Assembly: GCF_007997385.1 (NCBI RefSeq)
Contig: NZ_VOSC01000030.1
Location: 290,644 to 354,643, forward strand
Direction of reading: 5' to 3'
DNA: 64,000 nucleotides
Source: Seonamhaeicola algicola
Lineage (GTDB): Bacteria > Bacteroidota > Bacteroidia > Flavobacteriales > Flavobacteriaceae
The first letter of the stretch is position 1. Every line of letters begins with the position of its first letter. The notes under the pieces are model-generated. The model was not told where the DNA came from. It worked only from the letters and a program-made list of their open reading frames with translations, and made no database searches. The translations under genes were made by a program, and so were the position numbers. Of the stretch, positions 56,818 through 64,000 are shown piece after piece.

Positions 56818-57366
56818 TTAATCTTCAACGGCAAAAATGCCTGTAACTTCTAATACTTCGGCATTAGAAAAATCGCCGTTTGAATCAAAACCGTTACCGT
56901 GAATTACATCTTGTTCAGACTCAAACGTAACAGGTACGTTTGTAAAAATCCATTCTTTTTTTCTGTCAAAATACAATTGTTCAGATTTTAAAACACGGTT
57001 ATCATGTGTGGTTATAACTACATTACCTTGTAAATCTATAATACTTGTGGCATCATACACTACTGCATAATCTGATACTATTGTGCTTTTTTTATTGCCA
57101 TCATAAATATGAAGTGTGGCGCCTTCTGGAAATTCGTAATACGGAAAGTCTCTGTTTGAAAAATTAAGCATTCTAGCACCTACCAAATGTCTTGTAACTT
57201 TACCAGAGTCTGTTACTTTTAAATTAATATTTTCAGCTTCACCAATAGGTTCATTTTCTGAAATACCAATTTTTTGCACTTCCTTATAATTATCTGTGCA
57301 TGAAAAAAACAAAGCCACAGTAAAAACTGTGACTATGTTTAGTAAATATTTAATGTTTTGTTTCAT
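56818..57366 (-). CDS. lptC: LPS export periplasmic protein LptC
   Basis: A 182-residue lipoprotein-like protein (FFSC, Cys23) with the OstA/LptC beta-jellyroll: NINLKVTDSGKVTRHLVGAR, ATLHIYDGNKKSTIVSDYAV, IDLQGNVVITTHDNRVLKSE and LYFDRKKEWIFTNVPVTFE. It passes lipopolysaccharide from LptBFG towards LptA. Bacteroidota LptC proteins often carry a lipobox. Located in the operon with coaX, an outer-membrane barrel and the PpiD-like chaperone. Confidence 0.9.
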   Translation of the reverse strand: MKQNIKYLLNIVTVFTVALFFSCTDNYKEVQKIGISENEPIGEAENINLKVTDSGKVTRHLVGARMLNFSNRDFPYYEFPEGATLHIYDGNKKSTIVSDYAVVYDATSIIDLQGNVVITTHDNRVLKSEQLYFDRKKEWIFTNVPVTFESEQDVIHGNGFDSNGDFSNAEVLEVTGIFAVED

Positions 57367-57399
57367 GTGTTGTTTTGAGTATTACCTCAAACAATATTG

Positions 57400-58779
57400 T
57401 TATATACTTGGTACAGTAACAGAAGCACCAATCCAACAACCAATTCTAATAGATTGACCTGAATTACCTGCACTAAAAATATCAGATTTACTAGGTGCTT
57501 TTGCTGTATAGTTTGCTACAGATTTTGCTGCGTTAGATTTTTGTGTTGGGTCTACTCTTCCTGCTTTTCTAGCTTCTTCAGCTGCTAACCAATATACGGC
57601 TCTTTTGTTAAAAGTAGTATCACCACAGTTATTTGCACTTGCTGCATACATAGCTGCTATTGATAAGTGTGGACGTCCATTTGATGGGTTTAATGCTAAA
57701 GCATTTCTAAAGTATGTTCTAGCTTGCCCGTAACGACCTTTTTTCTTTAATATTAAACCTATTCTGTTTGCTAATTTTGCTTTCTTAAAGGTATCAGATT
57801 CTAAATCATATGATTCTGTAAAGTAACCAATAGCTTCGTTTTCTTTTCCATTTTTTAATAAAACAGTCCCTACAAAGTATTTAGTATCTGCAGATGGTGC
57901 AGTTTCATCATAAGCTTTTACTAGTTGCTCGTATAAAGGTGTATCAGTACATTCTTTGTAGTACATTCTGCTTACTGCACGTTTTAACCATGTAGCATTA
58001 GTTTTATTTGCTTCAAAATCTTTTTGGTATAGTGGCACTAAGTTTTCACAGTTTGCTCTGTCACCTAATTTACTATCTATACTTCCAGAAATTTGATCAT
58101 AAGCCTTTAAATAGCTTTCGTAATATCTTTTGTAGCTACTTTCTCTTTTTGTTAAAGCTGTACCTGCATCTTCTTTAGCCGCTAGTTTGTTTAACTTTTC
58201 AGAGTATTGGTTTACTTCGTCTTCAACTTTTTCAACAATATCATCATATTTATTAAATAAATCTTGTGCTGGTTTTTTTCCGGCATCATATAAATCTACC
58301 ATTAAAGAGAAGTAAGTATATAAACTTTTTGGGTTTTGAAACGTTGCTTTATCGGCATTGTAAGCAGCATCAAAACTTTCATACAACTCTTCAGTTGTTT
58401 TATTTAATTCTTTACGGTTATCATACAATAACTGACTTTTTTTAGCACCATATTCACCTATAGGTGTTTTTGATGCGAAGTACTCTGCTCTTTGGTCATA
58501 AAGCTTAAGCAAATCATTTATAAATGCTAATTTTTCAGCACCTGTTGCTTTATCTATTTTATGATCTAAAATTTTCTCGCCGTCAACATATATTGCATTG
58601 TTGAATTTTGGACATGTTTCTCTTACAAACATCCATGGTTCATACGCTGCATCATAATTTTTTGCTTTTACATATTCATGAAAAATAGACAGCTTAGTAA
58701 TGCACTCTTCATTTTGTTGTGCAAAACCAAAATTTAAGCCTATAAATAATGTTAATAATAAAGTAATTTTCGCCTTCAT
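57400..58779 (-). CDS. Secreted TPR-repeat protein
   Basis: A 459-residue exported protein (signal peptide ending GFAQ, about 20) with several tetratricopeptide-like helix pairs (about 285-400, for example NGKENEAIGYFTESYDL and GRYGQARTYFRNALALNPSN). The middle part (about 130-230) is helical. The C-terminal ~30 residues (GWIGASVTVPSI region) are beta-like. Its role is unknown, but the position between an outer-membrane barrel gene and lptC suggests an envelope-assembly partner. Confidence 0.9.
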   Translation of the reverse strand: MKAKITLLLTLFIGLNFGFAQQNEECITKLSIFHEYVKAKNYDAAYEPWMFVRETCPKFNNAIYVDGEKILDHKIDKATGAEKLAFINDLLKLYDQRAEYFASKTPIGEYGAKKSQLLYDNRKELNKTTEELYESFDAAYNADKATFQNPKSLYTYFSLMVDLYDAGKKPAQDLFNKYDDIVEKVEDEVNQYSEKLNKLAAKEDAGTALTKRESSYKRYYESYLKAYDQISGSIDSKLGDRANCENLVPLYQKDFEANKTNATWLKRAVSRMYYKECTDTPLYEQLVKAYDETAPSADTKYFVGTVLLKNGKENEAIGYFTESYDLESDTFKKAKLANRIGLILKKKGRYGQARTYFRNALALNPSNGRPHLSIAAMYAASANNCGDTTFNKRAVYWLAAEEARKAGRVDPTQKSNAAKSVANYTAKAPSKSDIFSAGNSGQSIRIGCWIGASVTVPSI

Positions 58780-58797
58780 GATAATTTTATTCTATTG

Positions 58798-60108
58798 TTA
58801 GTTATACTTCCTTTTCTGGAACCATCTGTCGCCCAAAGATAAACTTAATTGGAGATTCACAAAATTCTCCTGAATTAAATTATTGTTAGTTGTACCGCGC
58901 TTTCCTATTTCAAAACCTAAGTTAGCGTTTGAGATGCCTCCGCTTAATGGTAATCCTACACCAAAAGATATGCCAAACTCTTTAACAGACTCTGAATTTA
59001 ATACTAACCCTGTTTTTTCAAACCTAACACCAGCTCTGTAAACGGTTCTTTTAAAATAGCTATCTAAAGCATTGTAATCTGGTATAAAAAACCCTCCTAA
59101 TGATATGGTTGCAGCATCTTCATAAGTTGTTGTATTAGTATTTGATGGCAATGCAGTTCTAAGATTGCTTGTATTTTGAAATAAATAATCGGCACCTACA
59201 AACCATTTTCTGGGTGCACCTATACCTAAGCCTGCTGAAAATCTTGATGGTAGTATTAAATCTGTTTCATGTAATCCTGAAGCTTCTAAATCTACATCAA
59301 CTGTATTTACAACAGACTCATTTTGATTATTTGAGTTTGCTACTATTGTTGAAAAAGATTGCTGATTTTTTGAAGTTAATAAACTTTCTGGTGCATAGGT
59401 TATACCGGTAATCATTTCTAACTTATCTGTAACCATCTTTTTATATGATAAGCCTAAATTAAAGTTTAACCCACTTAAATCTGCTCTATTATTTTCTCTA
59501 GATTGATATTGTGCTAAAGTTCCATCATCATCATAAACAAATTCAACAACACTTGTTTCGGTATTTCCAAAATTATATTGGGCATCAATACCTACTGTTA
59601 AACCTTCAGCAATTTGGTAACCCAAACCTAAAAAGGCTTTATTTACACCACCTTCGCCTCTAAACCTATTTTTTATATCACCTGCACTATTTTGAGATTC
59701 TAATTTGTAACCAACTGCAGTGTAAGGTAATAAACCAAAACCAAAGCCAAATTTACCTAATGGAATATTTATGGCTATGTAATCAAAGGTGGTAGATTTT
59801 GCTTTATCTGAACCGTTATTAGATTCTAAATTGATGTTTGAATATCCGCCACCTACAGCAAACTTTACGGGTCTGCTTTCACCATCCCATGCATCAATAT
59901 TTTTAGTTACATATGACGCAGGATTTCGGAGATTAACATGAATACTATCAATAAAAATACCAATACCACCCATACTTCTGTTTTCTACTGTACCTCTTAA
60001 CTTTTGGGTTCCTAAACCATAAAAAGAGTAAGGTGATGCTGTTCCTTCTTGCCCGTAACTTTGTATAGCAACTAAAGCAATAAAAACTAATACAAGTTTT
60101 TTAATCAT
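58798..60108 (-). CDS. Outer-membrane beta-barrel protein of unknown function
   Basis: A 436-residue exported protein (signal peptide ending QSYGQ, about 20) with alternating strands ending in LSLSLGDRWFQKRKYN. The opening ASPYSFYGLGTQKLRGTVEN followed by SMGGIGIF is found in Bacteroidota FadL-like or PorV-like barrels, but I cannot choose a family. It overlaps coaX by 4 bases and is followed by the TPR-protein gene with an 18-base gap. Confidence 0.85.
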   Translation of the reverse strand: MIKKLVLVFIALVAIQSYGQEGTASPYSFYGLGTQKLRGTVENRSMGGIGIFIDSIHVNLRNPASYVTKNIDAWDGESRPVKFAVGGGYSNINLESNNGSDKAKSTTFDYIAINIPLGKFGFGFGLLPYTAVGYKLESQNSAGDIKNRFRGEGGVNKAFLGLGYQIAEGLTVGIDAQYNFGNTETSVVEFVYDDDGTLAQYQSRENNRADLSGLNFNLGLSYKKMVTDKLEMITGITYAPESLLTSKNQQSFSTIVANSNNQNESVVNTVDVDLEASGLHETDLILPSRFSAGLGIGAPRKWFVGADYLFQNTSNLRTALPSNTNTTTYEDAATISLGGFFIPDYNALDSYFKRTVYRAGVRFEKTGLVLNSESVKEFGISFGVGLPLSGGISNANLGFEIGKRGTTNNNLIQENFVNLQLSLSLGDRWFQKRKYN

Positions 60109-60839
60109 TCGTTTGAATTAAATTGTAAAATATGGTTCAAACCTTCTAAAAGAAAATTTGAATTGGCAAATATGCTACTTTTTAACTTTTTAGACAAAAA
60201 ATTAGCATCGCCGCCTGTTAAAATAACTGTTAAATCTGAATATTTGTGTTTGTAATCACTTATAACACCGTCTATTTCATTTAAAATACCAAATACTACT
60301 CCTGAGTGTATTGATTCTTTTGTTGATTGCCCAATGATACTTTGTGGCATTTCTGTTTCTAATAACGGTAAATTAGCCGTTAAATTATTTAATGATTTGT
60401 AACGGGTGCGTAAACCTGGTGAAATGGCTCCTCCTTGGTATTCGTTTTTATTGTTTATAAAATCATAAGTAATACAAGTGCCCGCATCAATAATTAAAAC
60501 ATGCTCCTTAGAAAATTGTTTTACCGATGCGCTTACAAGAGCAATTCTATCTACCCCCAAGGTTTTTGGGGTTTTGTATTTATTTACAAACGGTAATTTA
60601 ACATTATGTGTTAGCACTAATAAATCAATAATCTCTTTAAGCGTGTTAAGAGCTTCAGTAGTAATATTTCCTACTGATGAGATTATTGCTTTATCCAACA
60701 TAGGATATGCATTTTTAATTTCATAAACATTGCTAACAAGTGCATTGTGTTTTATAACACGTTTATGTTTTAAAATATTTTCTAAGCTGTAAACTGCTAG
60801 CTTAACATTTGTATTTCCTACGTCTATTATTAAATTCAT
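60105..60839 (-). CDS. coaX: Type III pantothenate kinase
   Basis: A 244-residue cytoplasmic kinase for the first step of coenzyme A synthesis. DVGNTNVKLAVYS is the phosphate loop, DAGTCITYDFI the catalytic Asp segment, GGAISPGLRTRYKSLN binds pantothenate, and VILTGGDANFLSKKL closes the ASKHA fold. First gene of the envelope operon. Confidence 0.95.
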   Translation of the reverse strand: MNLIIDVGNTNVKLAVYSLENILKHKRVIKHNALVSNVYEIKNAYPMLDKAIISSVGNITTEALNTLKEIIDLLVLTHNVKLPFVNKYKTPKTLGVDRIALVSASVKQFSKEHVLIIDAGTCITYDFINNKNEYQGGAISPGLRTRYKSLNNLTANLPLLETEMPQSIIGQSTKESIHSGVVFGILNEIDGVISDYKHKYSDLTVILTGGDANFLSKKLKSSIFANSNFLLEGLNHILQFNSNE

Positions 60840-60966
60840 TTTTTAAAACAATGCGTTAAAAGTACAAAACAACAATAATTTTAATCTTAATTATATTATA
60901 ATATTGAAACTTGCAGCTGTTATTTTGCCTTAAAAATTGTTAAAGTAAAATTTTTTCAAATTTATT

Positions 60967-60997
60967 TTGGCAGATAACAAAATTGAATATATATTTG
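60967..60997 (+). promoter_or_regulatory. Promoter of tRNA-Phe (Bacteroidota type)
   Basis: TTG (60967-60969) and TATATTTG (60990-60997) are 20 bases apart, matching the TTG-N19/20-TAnnTTTG pattern. The -7 element ends 15 bases before the tRNA, so the transcript starts just ahead of it. Confidence 0.8.
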
Positions 60998-61012
60998 CAA
61001 CCGCTTTAGCGA

Positions 61013-61085
61013 GGTACCTTAGCTCAGTTGGTAGAGCAAAGGACTGAAAATCCTTGTGTCCCTGGTTCGATTCCTGGAGGTACCA
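61013..61085 (+). tRNA. tRNA-Phe (anticodon GAA)
   Basis: A 73-nt cloverleaf. The acceptor GGTACCT pairs perfectly with AGGTACC, discriminator A. The anticodon stem AAGGA/TCCTT has loop CTGAAAA, giving GAA for Phe. The T arm contains GGTTCGATTCC. CCA is not encoded. It has its own promoter and terminator. Confidence 0.98.
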
Positions 61086-61088
61086 CAA

Positions 61089-61122
61089 AAAAATCCCGAA
61101 ACATTTGTTTACGGGATTTTTT
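61089..61122. terminator. Terminator after tRNA-Phe
   Basis: A GC-centred stem (ATCCCG with CGGGAT, 61089-61098 with 61112-61121) extended by four inner pairs, followed by a T run and GTTTTT. It closes the tRNA transcript. Confidence 0.85.
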
Positions 61123-61140
61123 GTTTTTATGACTATTCAA

Positions 61141-61182
61141 AAAAAAAATCATGTTTAAATAATTTTACTTAAACATGATTTT
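61141..61182 (-). terminator. Terminator after the right-hand S9 peptidase
   Basis: A perfect 14-bp inverted repeat (61145-61158 with 61169-61182) with a 10-base loop, flanked on the minus strand by a T run. It lies 25 bases beyond the S9 peptidase stop. Confidence 0.8.
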
Positions 61183-61206
61183 ATAATTTTAAAAACTAGA
61201 CACTAA

Positions 61207-63747
61207 CTACCTTTTTTTAGGTACATCTCTATTCATTTCAGTTATATCAACATTGGTAGGTTCATTACCTAATAAATGTTTGCTGAAATAATCTGCTTTC
61301 TTCCAAAAAAAATACTCTGTCATATTTCCAAAAGCATGACGCTGCCCAGGAAACATAATAAAGTCAAAACGCTTGTTAGCTTTTATAAAGGCATTAACCA
61401 TTCTAATAGTACCACCTGGGTGTACGTTATTATCTATATCGCCAGTAGCTAATAATATGTTTCCTTTTAAATTTTGAGCCAAAGTTTGGTTCGTATCAAT
61501 TAAATATTTGTACTTAATACTGCCATCAGCTTGCTCATCTTCATCTATACCATGGTGTGTTTCACTCCACCAACTATTATAAATATTATTATCATGATTA
61601 CCTGCTGATGATACTGCTACTTTGAAAAAGTCAGGATATACTAACATGGCTGCTGTTGACATGAATCCGCCTCCTGAGTGTCCTGTGATTCCTACTTTGT
61701 TTATATCAATAAAACCATGTCTATCTGCTAATTGTTCTGCTACATACTTTTTATCGGCCAATCCATAATCTCTTAAATTTCCATAACCATAAGTATGATA
61801 CCATTTTGAGCGCCTAGGATCTCCTCCTCTATTACCCAAAGTAACAACTATAAAACCTACTTGCGCCAACCTATCTACATTATCCATTCTAACAGAAAAA
61901 GACGCATTTACAGCCTCAGTTTGTGGCCCTGGATATACATATTCTATAATAGGATACTTTTTATTTTCGTCAAAATCAAAAGGTTTATACATTACGCCAT
62001 AAATATTAGTAATACCATCACTGGCCTTAGCTTTAAAGGGTTCAGGAAACTTATAGCCTGAAGCAAAAAGTTCAGATAAATCAGCTTCTTCCAAATCCAT
62101 TACCAATGAACCATTTGTTGTTCTTAACTCAGCTTTTGGCACTGTATTAACTCTTGAATAATTACTAACAAAATATTTATTTGAATCTGATAAATTTATT
62201 TTAGAATTAAAATCACCAGGATTTAATGATTTTAAATTAGTACCATTCAAATTAATTTTATAAAAATGTGCATAATATGGGTTTTCATCTTTACTTACAC
62301 CATTTGCTAAAAAATAGGCTATACGCTCGTTTTCATCAATACCATGAAGCCCATCAACATGAAACTCACCTTTTGTAATTTGTCTTTTCAAATTGCCTTT
62401 TGCATCATATAAATACAAATGCCCCCAACCATCACGTTCAGACCAATGAACTATTTCCTTTTCATCATTAAATAAATAAAAAGGTTTATTTCTAGCTTCA
62501 ACATAAACATTTGAATGTTCATTTATTATAGTTTTAACCTCACCAGTTTCTACATTGGCTACATGGATATCTAAACGTTTCCTATCTCTGCTAACTGTAT
62601 TAAAATATAAATTTCCTTTCTTTGATAAAATTAATGTTGGTTTATGCTTTGTTGTGTCAGACTTTTTATAAGAATATCTATAAATACTCAAACTTTGTTG
62701 TATCGTAGTATCAAGCAGCACATTAACCTTCTTTTTTGTTGAAACATCAAAAATTTCTATATAATTTTTAGGGAATTCTTGCTCACCTGCCATATGATAC
62801 TTGTAGCGTTCTAAGGTAGGTCGTCCTTTAGTTACCGAGTTAATTACCCATAAATCTTTAATATGCCTAACATCACTACGTTGAAAAATAAATTTTTTAG
62901 AGTCGTGTGTCCAATATCCATAAACTGGCTTTCTATCATCTATTTTCTTTTCAATTTCATCTTCACTAATCCCCATATTACTTCTACTATAACTAAAGTT
63001 TTCAACCCCATCTTTTGTCCATTCGTGTTCAACAATAGTGGTATCTTTGTCATTTTTTAAAGCCTTTAAAAAATTGGTTTTATCCATCCAATATAAATTA
63101 TGTTTTTTAGTAAAAACAACCAAAGAACTATCTGGCGAAACATTGGCCCATTTATTAAAAGTATCTTTCTTTTTACTATTATCAATAACTATTAAATTGT
63201 CAGACCCCAATTTGTACTCTAAATAATAAGATTTTCTTTCTTTTTTAGGCTTTAACCTTTTTATCTTTTTAATTGAAATAGAATCTTTATTTGAAGTAGA
63301 ATCATTTGTAGTTTTAGCTTTATCTTCTTCACTCTTAACAATAACCATTTCTCTTGAAGTAACCCTGAAACGTATAGCTGTTTCATCTTTTACAAACTCA
63401 AAATTAAAACGAGGCAAATGCTTCGAATCATAAGCGTCTTTAGTTATTTCCGAAAGCCATTTGGCCATTTTAGCATTATCAAATAGCTTTACTTTAGTTT
63501 TTCTATCACAATCAACCAAATAATAATTAGCCCCTTCAGTAGTTTTATACTGATACCAAAACTTATTACCACTAGCCAACCATTGTGGATATACTTCAGT
63601 TGAATGTACTTTTTTTGAAATATTAGACGGAGAAAATTTTGAAGCTAACCTATAATTAGCCTCAGGAAAATTATTTTCATTAGCTTCTTGACTATTAATT
63701 ATAAAAGAAACAAAAAGCAAAAAAAAAGAGAATATAAATTTATTCAT
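61207..63747 (-). CDS. S9 family prolyl oligopeptidase-like peptidase
   Basis: An 846-residue exported serine peptidase (signal peptide ending INSQ, about 19). Residues about 60-560 form a beta-propeller with several DPP IV-like blades (VHWSERDGWGHLYLYDAKGN). Residues about 590-846 are the alpha/beta-hydrolase domain, with Ser691 in GHSGGGFM, the acid in GDIDNNVHPGG and the base in PGQRHAFG. The GHSGGG form differs from the GWSYGG form of the other S9 protein, so its specificity may differ. It stands alone, with 250 bases upstream that hold only a 14-bp palindrome at 63895-63908. Confidence 0.93.
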   Translation of the reverse strand: MNKFIFSFFLLFVSFIINSQEANENNFPEANYRLASKFSPSNISKKVHSTEVYPQWLASGNKFWYQYKTTEGANYYLVDCDRKTKVKLFDNAKMAKWLSEITKDAYDSKHLPRFNFEFVKDETAIRFRVTSREMVIVKSEEDKAKTTNDSTSNKDSISIKKIKRLKPKKERKSYYLEYKLGSDNLIVIDNSKKKDTFNKWANVSPDSSLVVFTKKHNLYWMDKTNFLKALKNDKDTTIVEHEWTKDGVENFSYSRSNMGISEDEIEKKIDDRKPVYGYWTHDSKKFIFQRSDVRHIKDLWVINSVTKGRPTLERYKYHMAGEQEFPKNYIEIFDVSTKKKVNVLLDTTIQQSLSIYRYSYKKSDTTKHKPTLILSKKGNLYFNTVSRDRKRLDIHVANVETGEVKTIINEHSNVYVEARNKPFYLFNDEKEIVHWSERDGWGHLYLYDAKGNLKRQITKGEFHVDGLHGIDENERIAYFLANGVSKDENPYYAHFYKINLNGTNLKSLNPGDFNSKINLSDSNKYFVSNYSRVNTVPKAELRTTNGSLVMDLEEADLSELFASGYKFPEPFKAKASDGITNIYGVMYKPFDFDENKKYPIIEYVYPGPQTEAVNASFSVRMDNVDRLAQVGFIVVTLGNRGGDPRRSKWYHTYGYGNLRDYGLADKKYVAEQLADRHGFIDINKVGITGHSGGGFMSTAAMLVYPDFFKVAVSSAGNHDNNIYNSWWSETHHGIDEDEQADGSIKYKYLIDTNQTLAQNLKGNILLATGDIDNNVHPGGTIRMVNAFIKANKRFDFIMFPGQRHAFGNMTEYFFWKKADYFSKHLLGNEPTNVDITEMNRDVPKKR

Positions 63748-64000
63748 TATGAATTATAAATTGATTAATATATACTATAGATGAAATATTAAACAAAAAC
63801 CCTTATTAATGAAATGTTAATATTTCCTAATAAAGATTAAAATCATAATACATAAAAAATAACAATTAAAAGGATTACAGATTTATTACAGTTATAAACT
63901 TAAGTTTAAAAAACGTTGAGCATATCAGTAAGATAGTGATTAACAATTGTATTTATTTCAGTTAACAATTGATTTATTAAACAGAATATAGCTTAAGTAT

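Noticed and set aside
63895..63908. 14-bp palindrome TAAACTTAAGTTTA
   Set aside because: Isolated, AT-rich and short; it could easily occur by chance in this DNA, so no operator is claimed.
1..64000. CRISPR array, rRNA, insertion sequence, phage or integrase genes
   Set aside because: I looked for repeats with regular spacers, rRNA sequence and transposase or integrase motifs and found none.

Overview
The window looks like a chromosomal segment of a member of the Flavobacteriaceae (Bacteroidota), probably marine. The DNA is strongly AT-rich. It carries a SusC/SusD pair, many lipoproteins with short lipoboxes, TAnnTTTG-type -7 elements, a mevalonate-pathway HMG-CoA reductase with a GYDIA-type kinase, and the division/cell-wall cluster arrangement usual for this group. 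I cannot name the species.

Region 1 (1-17410) is a polysaccharide utilization locus (PUL). A rightward operon (truncated S1 sulfatase, GH28, GH29 lipoprotein) converges on a long leftward operon (GH105, KduI, an unassigned helical-toroid lipoprotein, an Nramp-fold transporter, SusC, SusD). An AraC-type regulator sits upstream of the leftward operon and is divergent from a DUF4861 lipoprotein and an RraA-family protein. GH105 plus KduI implies unsaturated uronic acids released by a polysaccharide lyase. The sulfatase and GH29 imply a sulfated glycan with fucose-like side groups. No recognisable lyase, KduD, KDG kinase or KDPG aldolase lies in the window, so the pathway is either completed elsewhere or partly done by the unassigned proteins.

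Region 2 (17526-34050) is core genome, read leftward: mraZ, rsmH, ftsL, ftsI, murE, mraY, murD, ftsW, murG, murC, ftsQ, ftsA, ftsZ, then a YqeY-like protein and tRNA-Arg(TCG). murF and ddl are absent from the cluster. Upstream of mraZ lie five TACCAC repeats (GTGGTA on the coding strand) in helical phase, a convincing MraZ operator.

Region 3 (34190-44395) is mostly rightward: an alpha/beta hydrolase, EngB, a DUF4269 protein; a leftward tail-specific protease and lone OppC-like permease; then SurE, a small membrane protein, LpxB, an NlpC/P60 lipoprotein and a ComEC-like channel without a usable metallo-beta-lactamase domain.

Region 4 (44399-64000) holds a thioredoxin-like protein, a peptide-use module (DPP IV-like peptidase with two POT transporters), HMG-CoA reductase with GYDIA kinase, and an envelope-biogenesis operon (CoaX, beta-barrel protein, TPR protein, LptC, small membrane protein, CorC/HlyC protein, PpiD-like chaperone). 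It ends with tRNA-Phe(GAA), its promoter, and a second S9 peptidase. No rRNA, CRISPR array, transposase or integrase was seen. The least explained parts are the PUL proteins (divergent GH28, Nramp-like protein without its metal motif, toroid lipoprotein, DUF4861/RraA pair) and several hairpins that may set expression levels.
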